14,362 nt of DNA, from contig JBIKTM010000031.1 in assembly GCA_044348085.1 (NCBI GenBank), positions 1-14,362 on the forward strand. Reading direction: 5' to 3'. This stretch comes from Verrucolacustris sp044348085. Lineage in GTDB: Bacteria > Verrucomicrobiota > Verrucomicrobiia > Methylacidiphilales > Verrucolacustridaceae. Shown here piece after piece: positions 1 to 7,593 of the stretch; position 1 is the stretch's first letter, and each line of letters begins with the position of its first letter. The notes under the pieces were generated by a model, which saw only the letters and a program-made list of their open reading frames with translations, had not been told where the DNA came from and ran no database searches. The translations under genes and the position numbers were made by a program.

Positions 1-1004
1 TTCTGCTTTTCAGAAGAAACTCTTCTTCTCCAATCCCCCAGCCACTTCTCTAACTCAGGCGGAACCCCGTGGTATTTCCGACTTAACGTTAAATGTCCCG
101 CCAACTTCTGAAGCGAAGAAGAGAGCAGTCGAAGGGATGCATCACGATACTCAGACAAGCTTAGCTTGGTCGTAGTAGGGGTGACTAAAGGATGCCCGTC
201 TCGATCGCCACCCACCCACGTTCCGAAGCAGAGTGTAGGTCGTACTGCTGGATGAACTGGCCCACCTTTCCCCAAGCCCGCAAGAACCCATGCGTCCTGC
301 AAGCGACGATCCGTCAGAGCAATAGATTCGGCCATCGACCCCGCCAAACAGTGAATCACCCCCTCTCGCTCCATATCCACTGTGGGGCGCTGCGTGCGTA
401 CCTCTTCCGTACGCCACCATCTCTCCAACACAACTTTCAGCTTAGTTCTTCGGTCTCGCTCGCCAGGATGCCTATCACCGTGCCCCGATCTCTCCATTAA
501 GATCCCATAAATCTCCTGCATGCATGCCAACACAGAGCGCCGACGAGCTTCTGTGGGATGAGCCGTTAACACAGGTTCAATTCGCAATGTAGGCAACTCC
601 GCAGCCACCAGATCTGGATCGGCATTCTCCGCCTTCAATGAATGCAGCGCCTGCGCCCATGAACCAGGCTCGTGAGCCGGCCCGTTCATCGCTTCATTCA
701 TGCTGCGCATCGAAGCGGCCGAAGCCTCTTCCGCAACATTCAGCAGACCAAAAGCAATCGAATAGGCCCGAGTGACTTTTCCCTTCTCAATCTTCGCAAG
801 TCTCTCTGTTTGGCCTCCCCGAAAAGGAAGTGACTTCTCAATCTTCTCCTCTCCGATATCGTGCAGCATTTCGCAGAACGACCCCATCAACCAATCCAGA
901 TCTCCCTGTACTTTGGCAAAACCAAGCTTTAATCGTTTCGCATAAGGAAGCTTCACTTTTCCCAGGTGGACCTTTTTTGTGCTCTTGCCCTTGCGATGTT
1001 TCAT
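1..1004 (-). CDS. ppc: Phosphoenolpyruvate carboxylase, N-terminal 334 residues (3' end beyond window)
   Basis: PEP carboxylase makes oxaloacetate from PEP and bicarbonate in the cytoplasm, refilling the TCA cycle. Reading the minus strand from the ATG at 1004-1002 gives an uninterrupted frame to base 1, with no stop in the window. Two family signatures are clear: VLTAHPTEA at residues 145-153, where His149 corresponds to the catalytic histidine, and FGTWVGGDRDGHP at 260-272, matching the FGSWMGGDRDGNP motif. Between them, WWRTEEVRTQRPT at about 196-208 also fits the family. About 330 of the usual roughly 900 residues are present, so the gene is cut by the window edge rather than visibly broken. 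The first 20 residues are unusually basic (KHRKGKSTKK). The start lies 12 nt after the stop of the Fe-S carrier gene, with a weak AGG about 7 nt upstream, suggesting co-transcription. The identity is secure; the intactness of the C-terminal half cannot be judged. Confidence 0.94.
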   Translation of the reverse strand, partial: MKHRKGKSTKKVHLGKVKLPYAKRLKLGFAKVQGDLDWLMGSFCEMLHDIGEEKIEKSLPFRGGQTERLAKIEKGKVTRAYSIAFGLLNVAEEASAASMRSMNEAMNGPAHEPGSWAQALHSLKAENADPDLVAAELPTLRIEPVLTAHPTEARRRSVLACMQEIYGILMERSGHGDRHPGERDRRTKLKVVLERWWRTEEVRTQRPTVDMEREGVIHCLAGSMAESIALTDRRLQDAWVLAGLGKGGPVHPAVRPTLCFGTWVGGDRDGHPLVTPTTTKLSLSEYRDASLRLLSSSLQKLAGHLTLSRKYHGVPPELEKWLGDWRRRVSSEKQ

Positions 1005-1016
1005 GAAATACCTGTC

Positions 1017-1394
1017 TTAAGTGCTGAAGCTATCCCCGCAGGAGCAGGTAGCACGTGCATTTGGATTCGTTACGCGAAATCCACCCTTGAGCAGGTCCGT
1101 GCTGAAATCGACCTCCGATCCACTAATGAAAACTGCACTTTTGGGATCGACCGAAATTCTTACCCCTCGGCTCTCGACAAGAATATCCTTAGGACCCGCT
1201 CCTGGCACTAACTCCATCTGGTACTGCAAGCCACTACACCCTCCCCCCACCACCGAAACCTTGAGCGCCCCTTCCGAATACTCCTTCTTTTTCAATAAAC
1301 CATGAAGATGAGACGCCGCCGCCTCAGAAAGCTTCACGAGCTTTTCTGAGCCCATCTTGGGTCCGCTCGACTCAATTCCCGTGGGGTGACTCAT
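1017..1394 (-). CDS. erpA: A-type Fe-S cluster carrier (ErpA/IscA/HesB family)
   Basis: Small cytoplasmic protein of 125 residues that carries Fe-S clusters from the assembly scaffold to target apoproteins. The three cluster-binding cysteines of A-type carriers are present: Cys53 in GGGCSGLQYQM, and Cys117 and Cys119 in NPNARATCSCGDSF near the C-terminus. The C-terminal pair is C-S-C where C-G-C is usual. GSEVDF at 92-97 and the NPNA block resemble ErpA more than SufA, but the ErpA, IscA and HesB labels cannot be separated with certainty by eye. An alternative start at Met14 would give 112 residues, nearer the usual length; neither start has a good ribosome-binding site. The gene lies 42 nt after nuoN and 12 nt before ppc. 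Its place behind the complex I genes suggests, by inference, a role in supplying clusters to that complex. Confidence 0.9.
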   Translation of the reverse strand: MSHPTGIESSGPKMGSEKLVKLSEAAASHLHGLLKKKEYSEGALKVSVVGGGCSGLQYQMELVPGAGPKDILVESRGVRISVDPKSAVFISGSEVDFSTDLLKGGFRVTNPNARATCSCGDSFST

Positions 1395-1436
1395 GCTCTG
1401 TAAGATAACTCGGATCAGCCGTCCAGCCAGCTTCTC

Positions 1437-2894
1437 TTACTTGTCTTGAATAATTGCACTCATGCTCGGTGCCAGACTTCTCTCAACCAGACGAATCAAA
1501 GGTCTTGGCTGAAGCCCCAACAGAAGCTGGAGAAGTCCGGCTGAGAGCAAAATCCAAACAAGAAACCTTGGAAAGCGACAAATAGGAACCGAATCCGCTT
1601 CCCGTTCCCAGTACATCGCCCGTACGGGGACCAAGTAGAATCCCAACCCCACCACAGCCATAATCACGCCTACAACTAACCCAGGGATTTCTCCAGCATT
1701 CCAAAGGGTCGAGAGAACAGACAATTTCGCGGAAAAGCCTAGTAACGGAGGTAACCCAGCCATCGATAAAAAGCAGAGCGTCAATCCTAAGGCCGTGCCT
1801 GGGTCTTTTTGCGCCAACCCATCCAGATGACGAACATCTGCGTTTCCATAAATTCTCTCAACCTCTTGGATGGCGATGAAAACAGGAAGGCTCGCAAGAA
1901 GATACGCCCAAAGATAGCCCACCACAGTTCCCATCCCAGCCTCCCCAAGAGTCCCCAAAGCCAGAAGCATAATGCCCGCATGCGCGATTCCTGAATACGC
2001 CAGCAATCTTTTAAGATTTCGCTGAGGCAATGCTGCAAGGGTTCCCAAGGTCACAGTGGCGATTCCCAGAGTCAGAAGGACAGGCCGAAACACGACAGCC
2101 ACCGAATCCAAAGCAAAGGCACCAAATCCGAAGATTCGCACCAACAGGACAAATCCAGCCGCCTTAGACGCAACTGCCAGAAAAGCAGTTATGGATGTCG
2201 GCGCACCCTCATAAACATCCGGAGCCCAAGCATGAAAAGGAACCGCCGCAATTTTAAAAGCTAATCCTGTTACAATGAGCCCCACTGCAAGCAGGAGAGC
2301 AACACTTGCAGGGCGACCCGCCTGCTCGAGAAGAATTCGGGTAAATTCCGTTGTGCCAGCGGCTGCATACAGCCATGCGATCCCCATCACAAGAAATCCG
2401 GTAGATAATCCGCCCATCACCAGAAGCTTCATGCCAGCCTCGAGACTTTTCACTTGGGTTCGTTGAAAAGCCACCAAGAGATAGAGAGAGATCGCAACAA
2501 GCTCGAGAGCCACAAAGATCGCCAGAAAGTCATGGGCACTGGCTAGCAAACACAATCCAGCAGTCGAAAAGAACGGAAGCGCTAGAAATTCAGACCGAAC
2601 GGTTTCTTCCCTACCCATCGGCGTTCGCACGGAAATCAGGGTCACACCCACAAGACAAAGAACAAAAAAAGGCTTAAAGACAGACGATAGCCCGTCCGTC
2701 ACAAAAAGATTTCCCCATGAGTACGGCATAGGTTGTCCCGATTGCCAAATTGTTCCCGCCAACAAGACGCAACTCGTCACCAAGGCGATCCCAGGCAAAA
2801 CACCTCGCTTACCCGGAGGAAGCAGTGCGTCCGTGAGAATTAAGCCCACTCCCGCCAAAACCAGCAACACTTCAGGACAAAGCCAAGGACTCAT
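1437..2894 (-). CDS. nuoN: NADH-quinone oxidoreductase subunit N
   Basis: Antiporter-like proton-channel subunit of the complex I membrane arm, 485 residues, the usual size. It is almost entirely hydrophobic, consistent with about 14 membrane helices. The charged channel residues of the family are present: Glu131 in VALELVAISLY (TM5), Lys214 in LAFKIAAVPFHAWAPDVYEG (TM7), Lys244 in VASKAAGF (TM8) and Lys390 in LLGFSAKLSV (TM12). The VPFHAWAPDVYEGAPTSITA signature is textbook NuoN. The ATG overlaps the nuoM TGA by four bases (ATGA), and AAAGG lies about 11 nt upstream, so translation is probably coupled. It is the last complex I gene of the block, followed 42 nt later by the Fe-S carrier gene without a terminator-like hairpin. 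Confidence 0.97.
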   Translation of the reverse strand: MSPWLCPEVLLVLAGVGLILTDALLPPGKRGVLPGIALVTSCVLLAGTIWQSGQPMPYSWGNLFVTDGLSSVFKPFFVLCLVGVTLISVRTPMGREETVRSEFLALPFFSTAGLCLLASAHDFLAIFVALELVAISLYLLVAFQRTQVKSLEAGMKLLVMGGLSTGFLVMGIAWLYAAAGTTEFTRILLEQAGRPASVALLLAVGLIVTGLAFKIAAVPFHAWAPDVYEGAPTSITAFLAVASKAAGFVLLVRIFGFGAFALDSVAVVFRPVLLTLGIATVTLGTLAALPQRNLKRLLAYSGIAHAGIMLLALGTLGEAGMGTVVGYLWAYLLASLPVFIAIQEVERIYGNADVRHLDGLAQKDPGTALGLTLCFLSMAGLPPLLGFSAKLSVLSTLWNAGEIPGLVVGVIMAVVGLGFYLVPVRAMYWEREADSVPICRFPRFLVWILLSAGLLQLLLGLQPRPLIRLVERSLAPSMSAIIQDK

Positions 2895-4360
2895 GGCTGG
2901 ATTAACCTTTCAAGTATGGGTCGAGCCGGACCTAAAATTAAGTTAGGAATAAATCCCACCGCAAAAAGGAGGACCGTAAGGAATGCAAAAGGCCAAACTT
3001 CACTTGTGCCCTGTAAGTCCGAAGTCTGTTGGGTTGTCATAGCCACAGAAACAGGACCCGAGGAAATACTTCGTATCGCACGGAGCATTGCCACAGAAGA
3101 GAGAACTACGCCCCATGCTGCGATCCCAACGAGGATCGGATGGGACGACCAAGCTCCAAAAAAGATCATGATCTCACCTGCGAAATTGGCCATCCCAGGA
3201 AGACCAATGGAAGCCATTCCGGCAATCATGAGGTAAAACCACAACTTGGGAGCTTTCTTAGCCAATCCACCCAAATCCTGCATCCAGGTCGTTCCTGTTC
3301 GGTGTCCAATTTCCCCTGCTACAGCAAATCCAAGAGCCGCACTCAACCCGTGCCCCACCATGAGCACCAGAGCTCCACCCAAACCTAAAACCGTGCCCCC
3401 AATCAAACCTAAGAACAGTGTCCCCATATGCATGGCACTCGAAAAACCAAGGAGCCAACGGAAATCCCGCTGCGCAAGTGAGGCCAAACCGAGATAAAGA
3501 ATGTTTCCGGCAAGCATGAGCCCCACAACCCAACTGATCTCTTTCCACCCAAGCGGCGTCATGGTCAACGCCAAGCGCAAAAGCCCATACAATCCAAATT
3601 TCTTCAAAACTCCTGCGTGCAACATGGCAGCAGGGGCAGGTGCAGACGCGTACCCCCCAGGAGCCCAACTATGGAATGGAACCAAGGAAACAAGGGTTCC
3701 GAATCCAACCAGAAGAAGAGCCGCCAAAATCGTCTGATGCCTAACTCCTAGGGGCTGGGCCCTCAACGTTTCAGTCAATACTCGCCAATCGAGAGTCCTT
3801 GAAATTTCAGGAACAGCAAAAACCAAGCCCAACAAACCCAACAAAAGCAGAAGACTCCCCAACATGAGATAGATAGTCATTCTCCACGCAGCCCCTGTTC
3901 GGTCTCCCTGACCCCATATTCCAATAAGAAGGAAACTCGGAATCAAAGCCACTTCGTGAAAAGAAAAGAAGTAGAACAGATCGACCGAAAGAAATGCTCC
4001 CAGACCGCCCAGACCTACCAAAAGAAGACAGATAAAGTACTCTTTCGACCTCTTCACCTGTGCGCGAGCCACCCCCATTGCAGCCAAAGTCACAACGAGA
4101 GTTAACCAGAGAAGCGGCAGGCTCAGACCATCACACCCAAGTCGAAACTGAACAGGAAATACTTCACGCAGAGAAGAAACTTCAGGTCCAAACAGAATTT
4201 CTCCCTGCCTCAAAACAACTCCGGAAACAAGAAAAGCGGGGATGAAATTCAGCAAAGATACACCTAGGGCTGTTCTTCTTGGATCTGACCCCAAGGCGAT
4301 CGCTACCACACCTAAAGTGGGCAAAAGCAAAAGTAGAGGTAAAGCCCAAGTTAGCGTCAT
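2891..4360 (-). CDS. nuoM: NADH-quinone oxidoreductase subunit M, with an unusual proton-channel motif
   Basis: Central antiporter-like subunit of the complex I membrane arm, 489 residues from the start chosen here. The ATG at 4360-4358 overlaps the nuoL TGA by four bases and has AAGGGG about 7 nt upstream. The same frame stays open further upstream, but that would overlap nuoL by up to 169 nt and add residues foreign to the family. Glu136 in FHEVALIP (TM5), Lys254 in HAGVLKKFGLYGLLR (TM8) and Glu396 in NFAGEIMIF (TM12) match essential family residues. In TM7 the usual FAIKVPLFPFHTWLPDAH reads FGTLVSLVPFHSWAPGGY, so the channel lysine is Leu223, and the Asp and His of PDAH are Gly235 and Tyr237. 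Flanks align without a gap, so a frameshift is unlikely. NuoM identity is firm from position and homology; full pumping function is uncertain. Confidence 0.94.
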   Translation of the reverse strand: MTLTWALPLLLLLPTLGVVAIALGSDPRRTALGVSLLNFIPAFLVSGVVLRQGEILFGPEVSSLREVFPVQFRLGCDGLSLPLLWLTLVVTLAAMGVARAQVKRSKEYFICLLLVGLGGLGAFLSVDLFYFFSFHEVALIPSFLLIGIWGQGDRTGAAWRMTIYLMLGSLLLLLGLLGLVFAVPEISRTLDWRVLTETLRAQPLGVRHQTILAALLLVGFGTLVSLVPFHSWAPGGYASAPAPAAMLHAGVLKKFGLYGLLRLALTMTPLGWKEISWVVGLMLAGNILYLGLASLAQRDFRWLLGFSSAMHMGTLFLGLIGGTVLGLGGALVLMVGHGLSAALGFAVAGEIGHRTGTTWMQDLGGLAKKAPKLWFYLMIAGMASIGLPGMANFAGEIMIFFGAWSSHPILVGIAAWGVVLSSVAMLRAIRSISSGPVSVAMTTQQTSDLQGTSEVWPFAFLTVLLFAVGFIPNLILGPARPILERLIQP

Positions 4361-6165
4361 CGCAATACCCCTTGCTTCCATAACCACCCTAGTAAGACCA
4401 GCACGCCGATTATAAAAACAGCCGCATAAACTTGGACCTGCCCGCACTGCACAAGACGCAACCCCTGCCCGGACGCCCTTGCCATCACACCCGATCCCCT
4501 CACCAAAAAGCCCCGTACCACCCAACCCTCAAAAGCATCCGCAAGTCTTCCAAAGGAATCCTGTGTCGAAACGAAAACCCTTTGATAAAACTCATCCACG
4601 TAAAACTTGTTGCGTAAGACGACAAAATTCAAAGGCTCTTGGGTCGCGTGACGGTAAAAAGTGTAAGCAGGGACAAAACCAGCTACTGCTAGCACAAGCG
4701 AAAGCCAGAGGGTCCATGAGGCGTGTTCCGTGGCATGGCTATACCCCAGAAACTTTTCGACCGGAAGCAGCCCTCCGACCACGGAAAGCAAAGCAAGAAC
4801 AGCCATCGGTCCAATCATAAAGAATGAGCCCTCATGAGCATGACGAGCGGCCTCACTCTTCGGCTCCCCACAAAAGGCCACCAAGATCATCCGCAACATA
4901 AAGAAGGAGGTGAAAAATCCCGCCCCCATCGAGATCGCTGCCAATCCGGGAGAGTGCGCCATCGCAGCAAAGATTGCGTCCTTACTCCAGAAACCAGAAA
5001 CAGGCGGTATTCCGCACAGGGCGATAGTTCCGAGAAGCAGAACAAACGCCGTGAAAGGCATCCTTTTTGCGAGACCCCCCATCTTCCAAATATCCTGCTC
5101 TTCGTGGCATCCGTGAATGACGGATCCGGCCGCCAAAAATAGAAGGCACTTAAAAAAAGCGTGGGTCACAAGATGATACATCGCTGGCCCAGTCACTCCC
5201 AACCCTACGGCCATGACCATATAGGCGATTTCCGAAAGAGTAGAGTAAGCCAGAATCCTCTTAATATCGTTCTGCTGACATGCAATCAGAGTTGGCAAAA
5301 GAGTCATAACGCCACCGACCCATGCAATCGTCGTCATTGTCACTTGGCTCAACTCCAAAATTGGGAAAACCCGAATCAACATATAAACACCCGCCACGAC
5401 CATCGTCGCGGCGTGAAGCAGTGAGGAAACTGGCGTAGGCCCCTCCATTGAGTCAGGTAGCCAAACATGAAGGGGGAATTGAGCAGACTTCCCTAAACAA
5501 CCACAAAACAGACCCAACCCCACAGCGGTGACAGCCCAGCCTGGCGCCACCCCCGCAACACGAGCCGGTAAGTCGGAAAAACCCACAGTTCCAAAGAGCG
5601 CCCAGGCCCCCAAGATTCCAAGAATGAATCCAAAGTCACCCACACGGTTCACCAGAAAAGCTTTATTTGCCGCTGCCCCCGCGGCAGGTCTTTCAACCCA
5701 GAATCCGATAAGCAGATAAGAGCTTAGTCCCACAAGTTCCCAGAAAATAAACATCGAAACTAAATTATCCGCCAAGACAATCCCCAGCATCGAAAACACG
5801 AAAAGTGACAGCTCCCCAAAAAAACGACTTCGGCTTGGATCCTTTTCCAAATACCCGATCGAGTAGATGTGAACCAAGAGGGCAACACCAGAAACAAGGG
5901 TGGCCATTCCCCGAGCCAACGGATCCCCCATCAGGCCAAAGTTCGCCTTAAAACCCGCCCACTCAATCCACGGAAGCACAGGCGCGACAACTTCCCCAGA
6001 TACCGAGCCGCTGAAAAGCATCCCTAAAGACCCCACAAAACTGCCCAAGCAAGCGAAGGTGGATACGGCAACAGAAATGCGGGGAAATGGATGAAGAAAG
6101 ACCCGGATGGAAACTGCCGCAAGAAGCGGAAGAAGCAGAATGAGATAAGGAAGGTATGCGATCAT
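4357..6165 (-). CDS. nuoL: NADH-quinone oxidoreductase subunit L
   Basis: Distal antiporter-like subunit of the complex I membrane arm, 602 residues, within the normal range. The antiporter core carries the expected residues: Glu143 in FWELVGLSSYLLIGFW (TM5), Lys226 in LGKSAQFPLHVWLPDSMEGP (TM7), His251 in LLHAATMVVAGVY (TM8) and Lys395-Asp396 in GFWSKDAIF (TM12). The C-terminal part has further hydrophobic segments consistent with the NuoL-specific long lateral helix and anchor helix. The ATG overlaps the nuoK stop by one base (TAATG). No good Shine-Dalgarno sequence precedes it, so reinitiation after nuoK is likely. The TGA overlaps the nuoM start by four bases. Unlike NuoM, all the charged channel residues checked here are intact. 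Confidence 0.97.
   Translation of the reverse strand: MIAYLPYLILLLPLLAAVSIRVFLHPFPRISVAVSTFACLGSFVGSLGMLFSGSVSGEVVAPVLPWIEWAGFKANFGLMGDPLARGMATLVSGVALLVHIYSIGYLEKDPSRSRFFGELSLFVFSMLGIVLADNLVSMFIFWELVGLSSYLLIGFWVERPAAGAAANKAFLVNRVGDFGFILGILGAWALFGTVGFSDLPARVAGVAPGWAVTAVGLGLFCGCLGKSAQFPLHVWLPDSMEGPTPVSSLLHAATMVVAGVYMLIRVFPILELSQVTMTTIAWVGGVMTLLPTLIACQQNDIKRILAYSTLSEIAYMVMAVGLGVTGPAMYHLVTHAFFKCLLFLAAGSVIHGCHEEQDIWKMGGLAKRMPFTAFVLLLGTIALCGIPPVSGFWSKDAIFAAMAHSPGLAAISMGAGFFTSFFMLRMILVAFCGEPKSEAARHAHEGSFFMIGPMAVLALLSVVGGLLPVEKFLGYSHATEHASWTLWLSLVLAVAGFVPAYTFYRHATQEPLNFVVLRNKFYVDEFYQRVFVSTQDSFGRLADAFEGWVVRGFLVRGSGVMARASGQGLRLVQCGQVQVYAAVFIIGVLVLLGWLWKQGVLR
4368..4372 (-). promoter_or_regulatory. Ribosome-binding site that fixes the nuoM start
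   Basis: AGGGG on the minus strand lies 7 nt before the ATG at 4360 and inside the 3' end of nuoL. It supports the ATGA-overlapping start of nuoM over the longer in-frame extensions. Confidence 0.7.
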
Positions 6166-6479
6166 TAGAAGCGAAGGGTGGCCAACTGATCGGCAGCCGT
6201 TGTTTTTTTGATTCTAAAAATTGCCACCAAGATAGCCAAACCCAGTGCAACCTCCGCCGCAGCCACCGTGATCACAAAAAAGACTGCCACTTGCGGATCG
6301 GGTAGCCCTTGAAATCTCCCAACTGCCACTAAAGCCAAATTGGCCGCATTCAGGAGGAGTTCGAGTGACATCATGATGATGAGCAAACTCCGACGCAAAA
6401 TCACCCCCGCGAGCCCAATCAGGAAAAGCAATGAACTGAGAGCCAGGTAGTGGCCTAAGGTAATCTCACCTAAAATCAT
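6165..6479 (-). CDS. nuoK: NADH-quinone oxidoreductase subunit K
   Basis: Small complex I membrane subunit of 104 residues with three predicted membrane helices, the normal size. The two buried glutamates of the proton/quinone-coupling axis are present: Glu40 in MMSLELLLNAANL and Glu76 in VAAAEVALGLAI, corresponding to Glu36 and Glu72 of the E. coli protein. The MSLELLLNAANLALVA segment is diagnostic. The ATG overlaps the nuoJ TGA by four bases and has a good AAGGA 9 nt upstream, inside the end of nuoJ. Its stop overlaps the nuoL start by one base. Gene order J-K-L-M-N is the standard complex I order. Confidence 0.97.
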   Translation of the reverse strand: MILGEITLGHYLALSSLLFLIGLAGVILRRSLLIIMMSLELLLNAANLALVAVGRFQGLPDPQVAVFFVITVAAAEVALGLAILVAIFRIKKTTAADQLATLRF

Positions 6480-6982
6480 GACTCAGGGTCCTTACGACAC
6501 AGAACGACAACTCCCACAGTCGCGACCAAGAGCAAAACCCCTGTCGCCAGGAAAAGTGGGCTGTAGGAGGTGAATAACAGTTTTCCCAATTCCGAGGCCG
6601 AACCACCCCCCTTCCCTTCCCCCCAGTGCAGTGTCTTCTGGGTAAATGGAAAAAGAGGAACGATCTTGGTTAATCCTAAGATCGCGACTCCGCCTACACT
6701 CAGCACGCCCACGATCTTCACCCAAGGTGGAGTCCGTCGCGCCTCCTCCTTCACATCCAACAGCATGATCACGAAAAGAAATAGAACCATCACCGCACCC
6801 GCGTAAACAATCACCTGCACAGCAGCCAGAAAAAAGGCCTCAAGGGTAATAAAGAGGGCTGCCTGAATCACTAGAGCCACAACCAGACATACCGCGTTGG
6901 TAACGGGATTTCGAAATGCGACGAGAGCGGATGCCGAAACAACTAGCCCTACGGCTAAGATCCAAAAGAAAAGAGGTTCCAT
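6476..6982 (-). CDS. nuoJ: NADH-quinone oxidoreductase subunit J
   Basis: Complex I membrane subunit of 168 residues with about five hydrophobic segments. The segment VIVYAGAVMVLFLFVIMLL at 58-76 is the TM3 signature of the family, the helix whose twisting with a pi-bulge is associated with coupling; Tyr60 matches the conserved tyrosine. RNPVTNAVCLV at 24-34 is the other conserved block. A Gly-rich loop (GEGKGGGSASELG) joins the later helices. The start lies 19 nt after the nuoI stop and has AAGGA about 10 nt upstream. The stop overlaps nuoK by four bases. Confidence 0.95.
   Translation of the reverse strand: MEPLFFWILAVGLVVSASALVAFRNPVTNAVCLVVALVIQAALFITLEAFFLAAVQVIVYAGAVMVLFLFVIMLLDVKEEARRTPPWVKIVGVLSVGGVAILGLTKIVPLFPFTQKTLHWGEGKGGGSASELGKLLFTSYSPLFLATGVLLLVATVGVVVLCRKDPES
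6489..6493 (-). promoter_or_regulatory. Ribosome-binding site of nuoK
   Basis: AAGGA on the minus strand lies 9 nt before the nuoK ATG, inside the last codons of nuoJ. This agrees with independent or coupled initiation at the ATGA overlap. Confidence 0.65.
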
Positions 6983-7001
6983 CCGGGGAAGATCCTTGAG
7001 T

Positions 7002-7580
7002 CTACTTGCCGTGCCACTTGCGAATCGGGCGATCCATCACACCGCCCAGCGCATAAAGCTCCTCTTTATGCCTCACCATCCCAGCCCGACTGGTCCCAAC
7101 GAAAATCGGTTGCTCCTTCCGAAGGTAGATAGCTTCTTCAGGGCAAACCTCCTCACACATTCCACAGTAAATGCAACGCAACATATCAATATCGAATTCC
7201 CGTGGTTTTTTCTCCACGTTCGCGTTGACATCCGTACCCGGAATAAAGCCTGGAGTGATCCGAATTGCCCGCGGGGGACAAACAAATTCACAAAGCTGAC
7301 ACGAAACGCACTTCTCCCTTCCATGCTGGTCCTTTACCAGAACCGGAGCCCCACGATATCCATCCGGCATCGGCCACTTCTCCTCGGGATACTGCATCGT
7401 GAGCAATCCCGTTGCGCTCATATCCATAAGGGAACGCGGGCCTTTGGCTTTTTTCGGGAAAATCCTACCCACAATGGTCTCCAGCATATGCCGTAAAGTG
7501 ATCAGCATTCCCCCAACGATCGAGGGCAAGTAGAGCTTCTCCCACAAGTTCAAATCTGGACGAGGAACAACAATGGCCAT
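7002..7580 (-). CDS. nuoI: NADH-quinone oxidoreductase subunit I (two [4Fe-4S] ferredoxin-type subunit)
   Basis: Peripheral-arm subunit of complex I that passes electrons through clusters N6a and N6b towards the quinone site, 192 residues from the start chosen here. Two ferredoxin motifs are complete: CVSCQLCEFVCP (Cys91, 94, 97, 101) and CIYCGMCEEVCP (Cys136, 139, 142, 146). The N-terminal GGMLITLRHML fits the short amphipathic helix that docks NuoI on the membrane arm. I chose the ATG at 7580, 13 nt after the phosphatase stop; an in-frame TTG at 7613 would overlap the phosphatase gene by 20 nt and add 11 residues. No clear Shine-Dalgarno sequence supports either. It is the only peripheral-arm subunit here: nuoH, the usual neighbour, is replaced by the phosphatase gene. 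Confidence 0.95.
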   Translation of the reverse strand: MAIVVPRPDLNLWEKLYLPSIVGGMLITLRHMLETIVGRIFPKKAKGPRSLMDMSATGLLTMQYPEEKWPMPDGYRGAPVLVKDQHGREKCVSCQLCEFVCPPRAIRITPGFIPGTDVNANVEKKPREFDIDMLRCIYCGMCEEVCPEEAIYLRKEQPIFVGTSRAGMVRHKEELYALGGVMDRPIRKWHGK

Positions 7581-7593
7581 AATGGAAGTTAGA

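Noticed and set aside
192..500. Plus-strand frame of 102 codons at the left edge, and a 89-codon minus-strand frame at 151-420
   Set aside because: Both are out of frame with the continuous PEP carboxylase reading frame, which carries two diagnostic motifs across the same bases.
4361..4525. Longer nuoM reading frame starting inside nuoL
   Set aside because: It would overlap nuoL by 169 nt and add residues (Cys- and Gly-rich) unlike NuoM; the ATGA overlap with AGGGG upstream gives the normal family length.
6897..7496. 199-codon plus-strand frame opposite nuoJ and nuoI
   Set aside because: It lies antisense to two firmly identified complex I genes, has no family-like motif, and its composition reflects the complementary strand.
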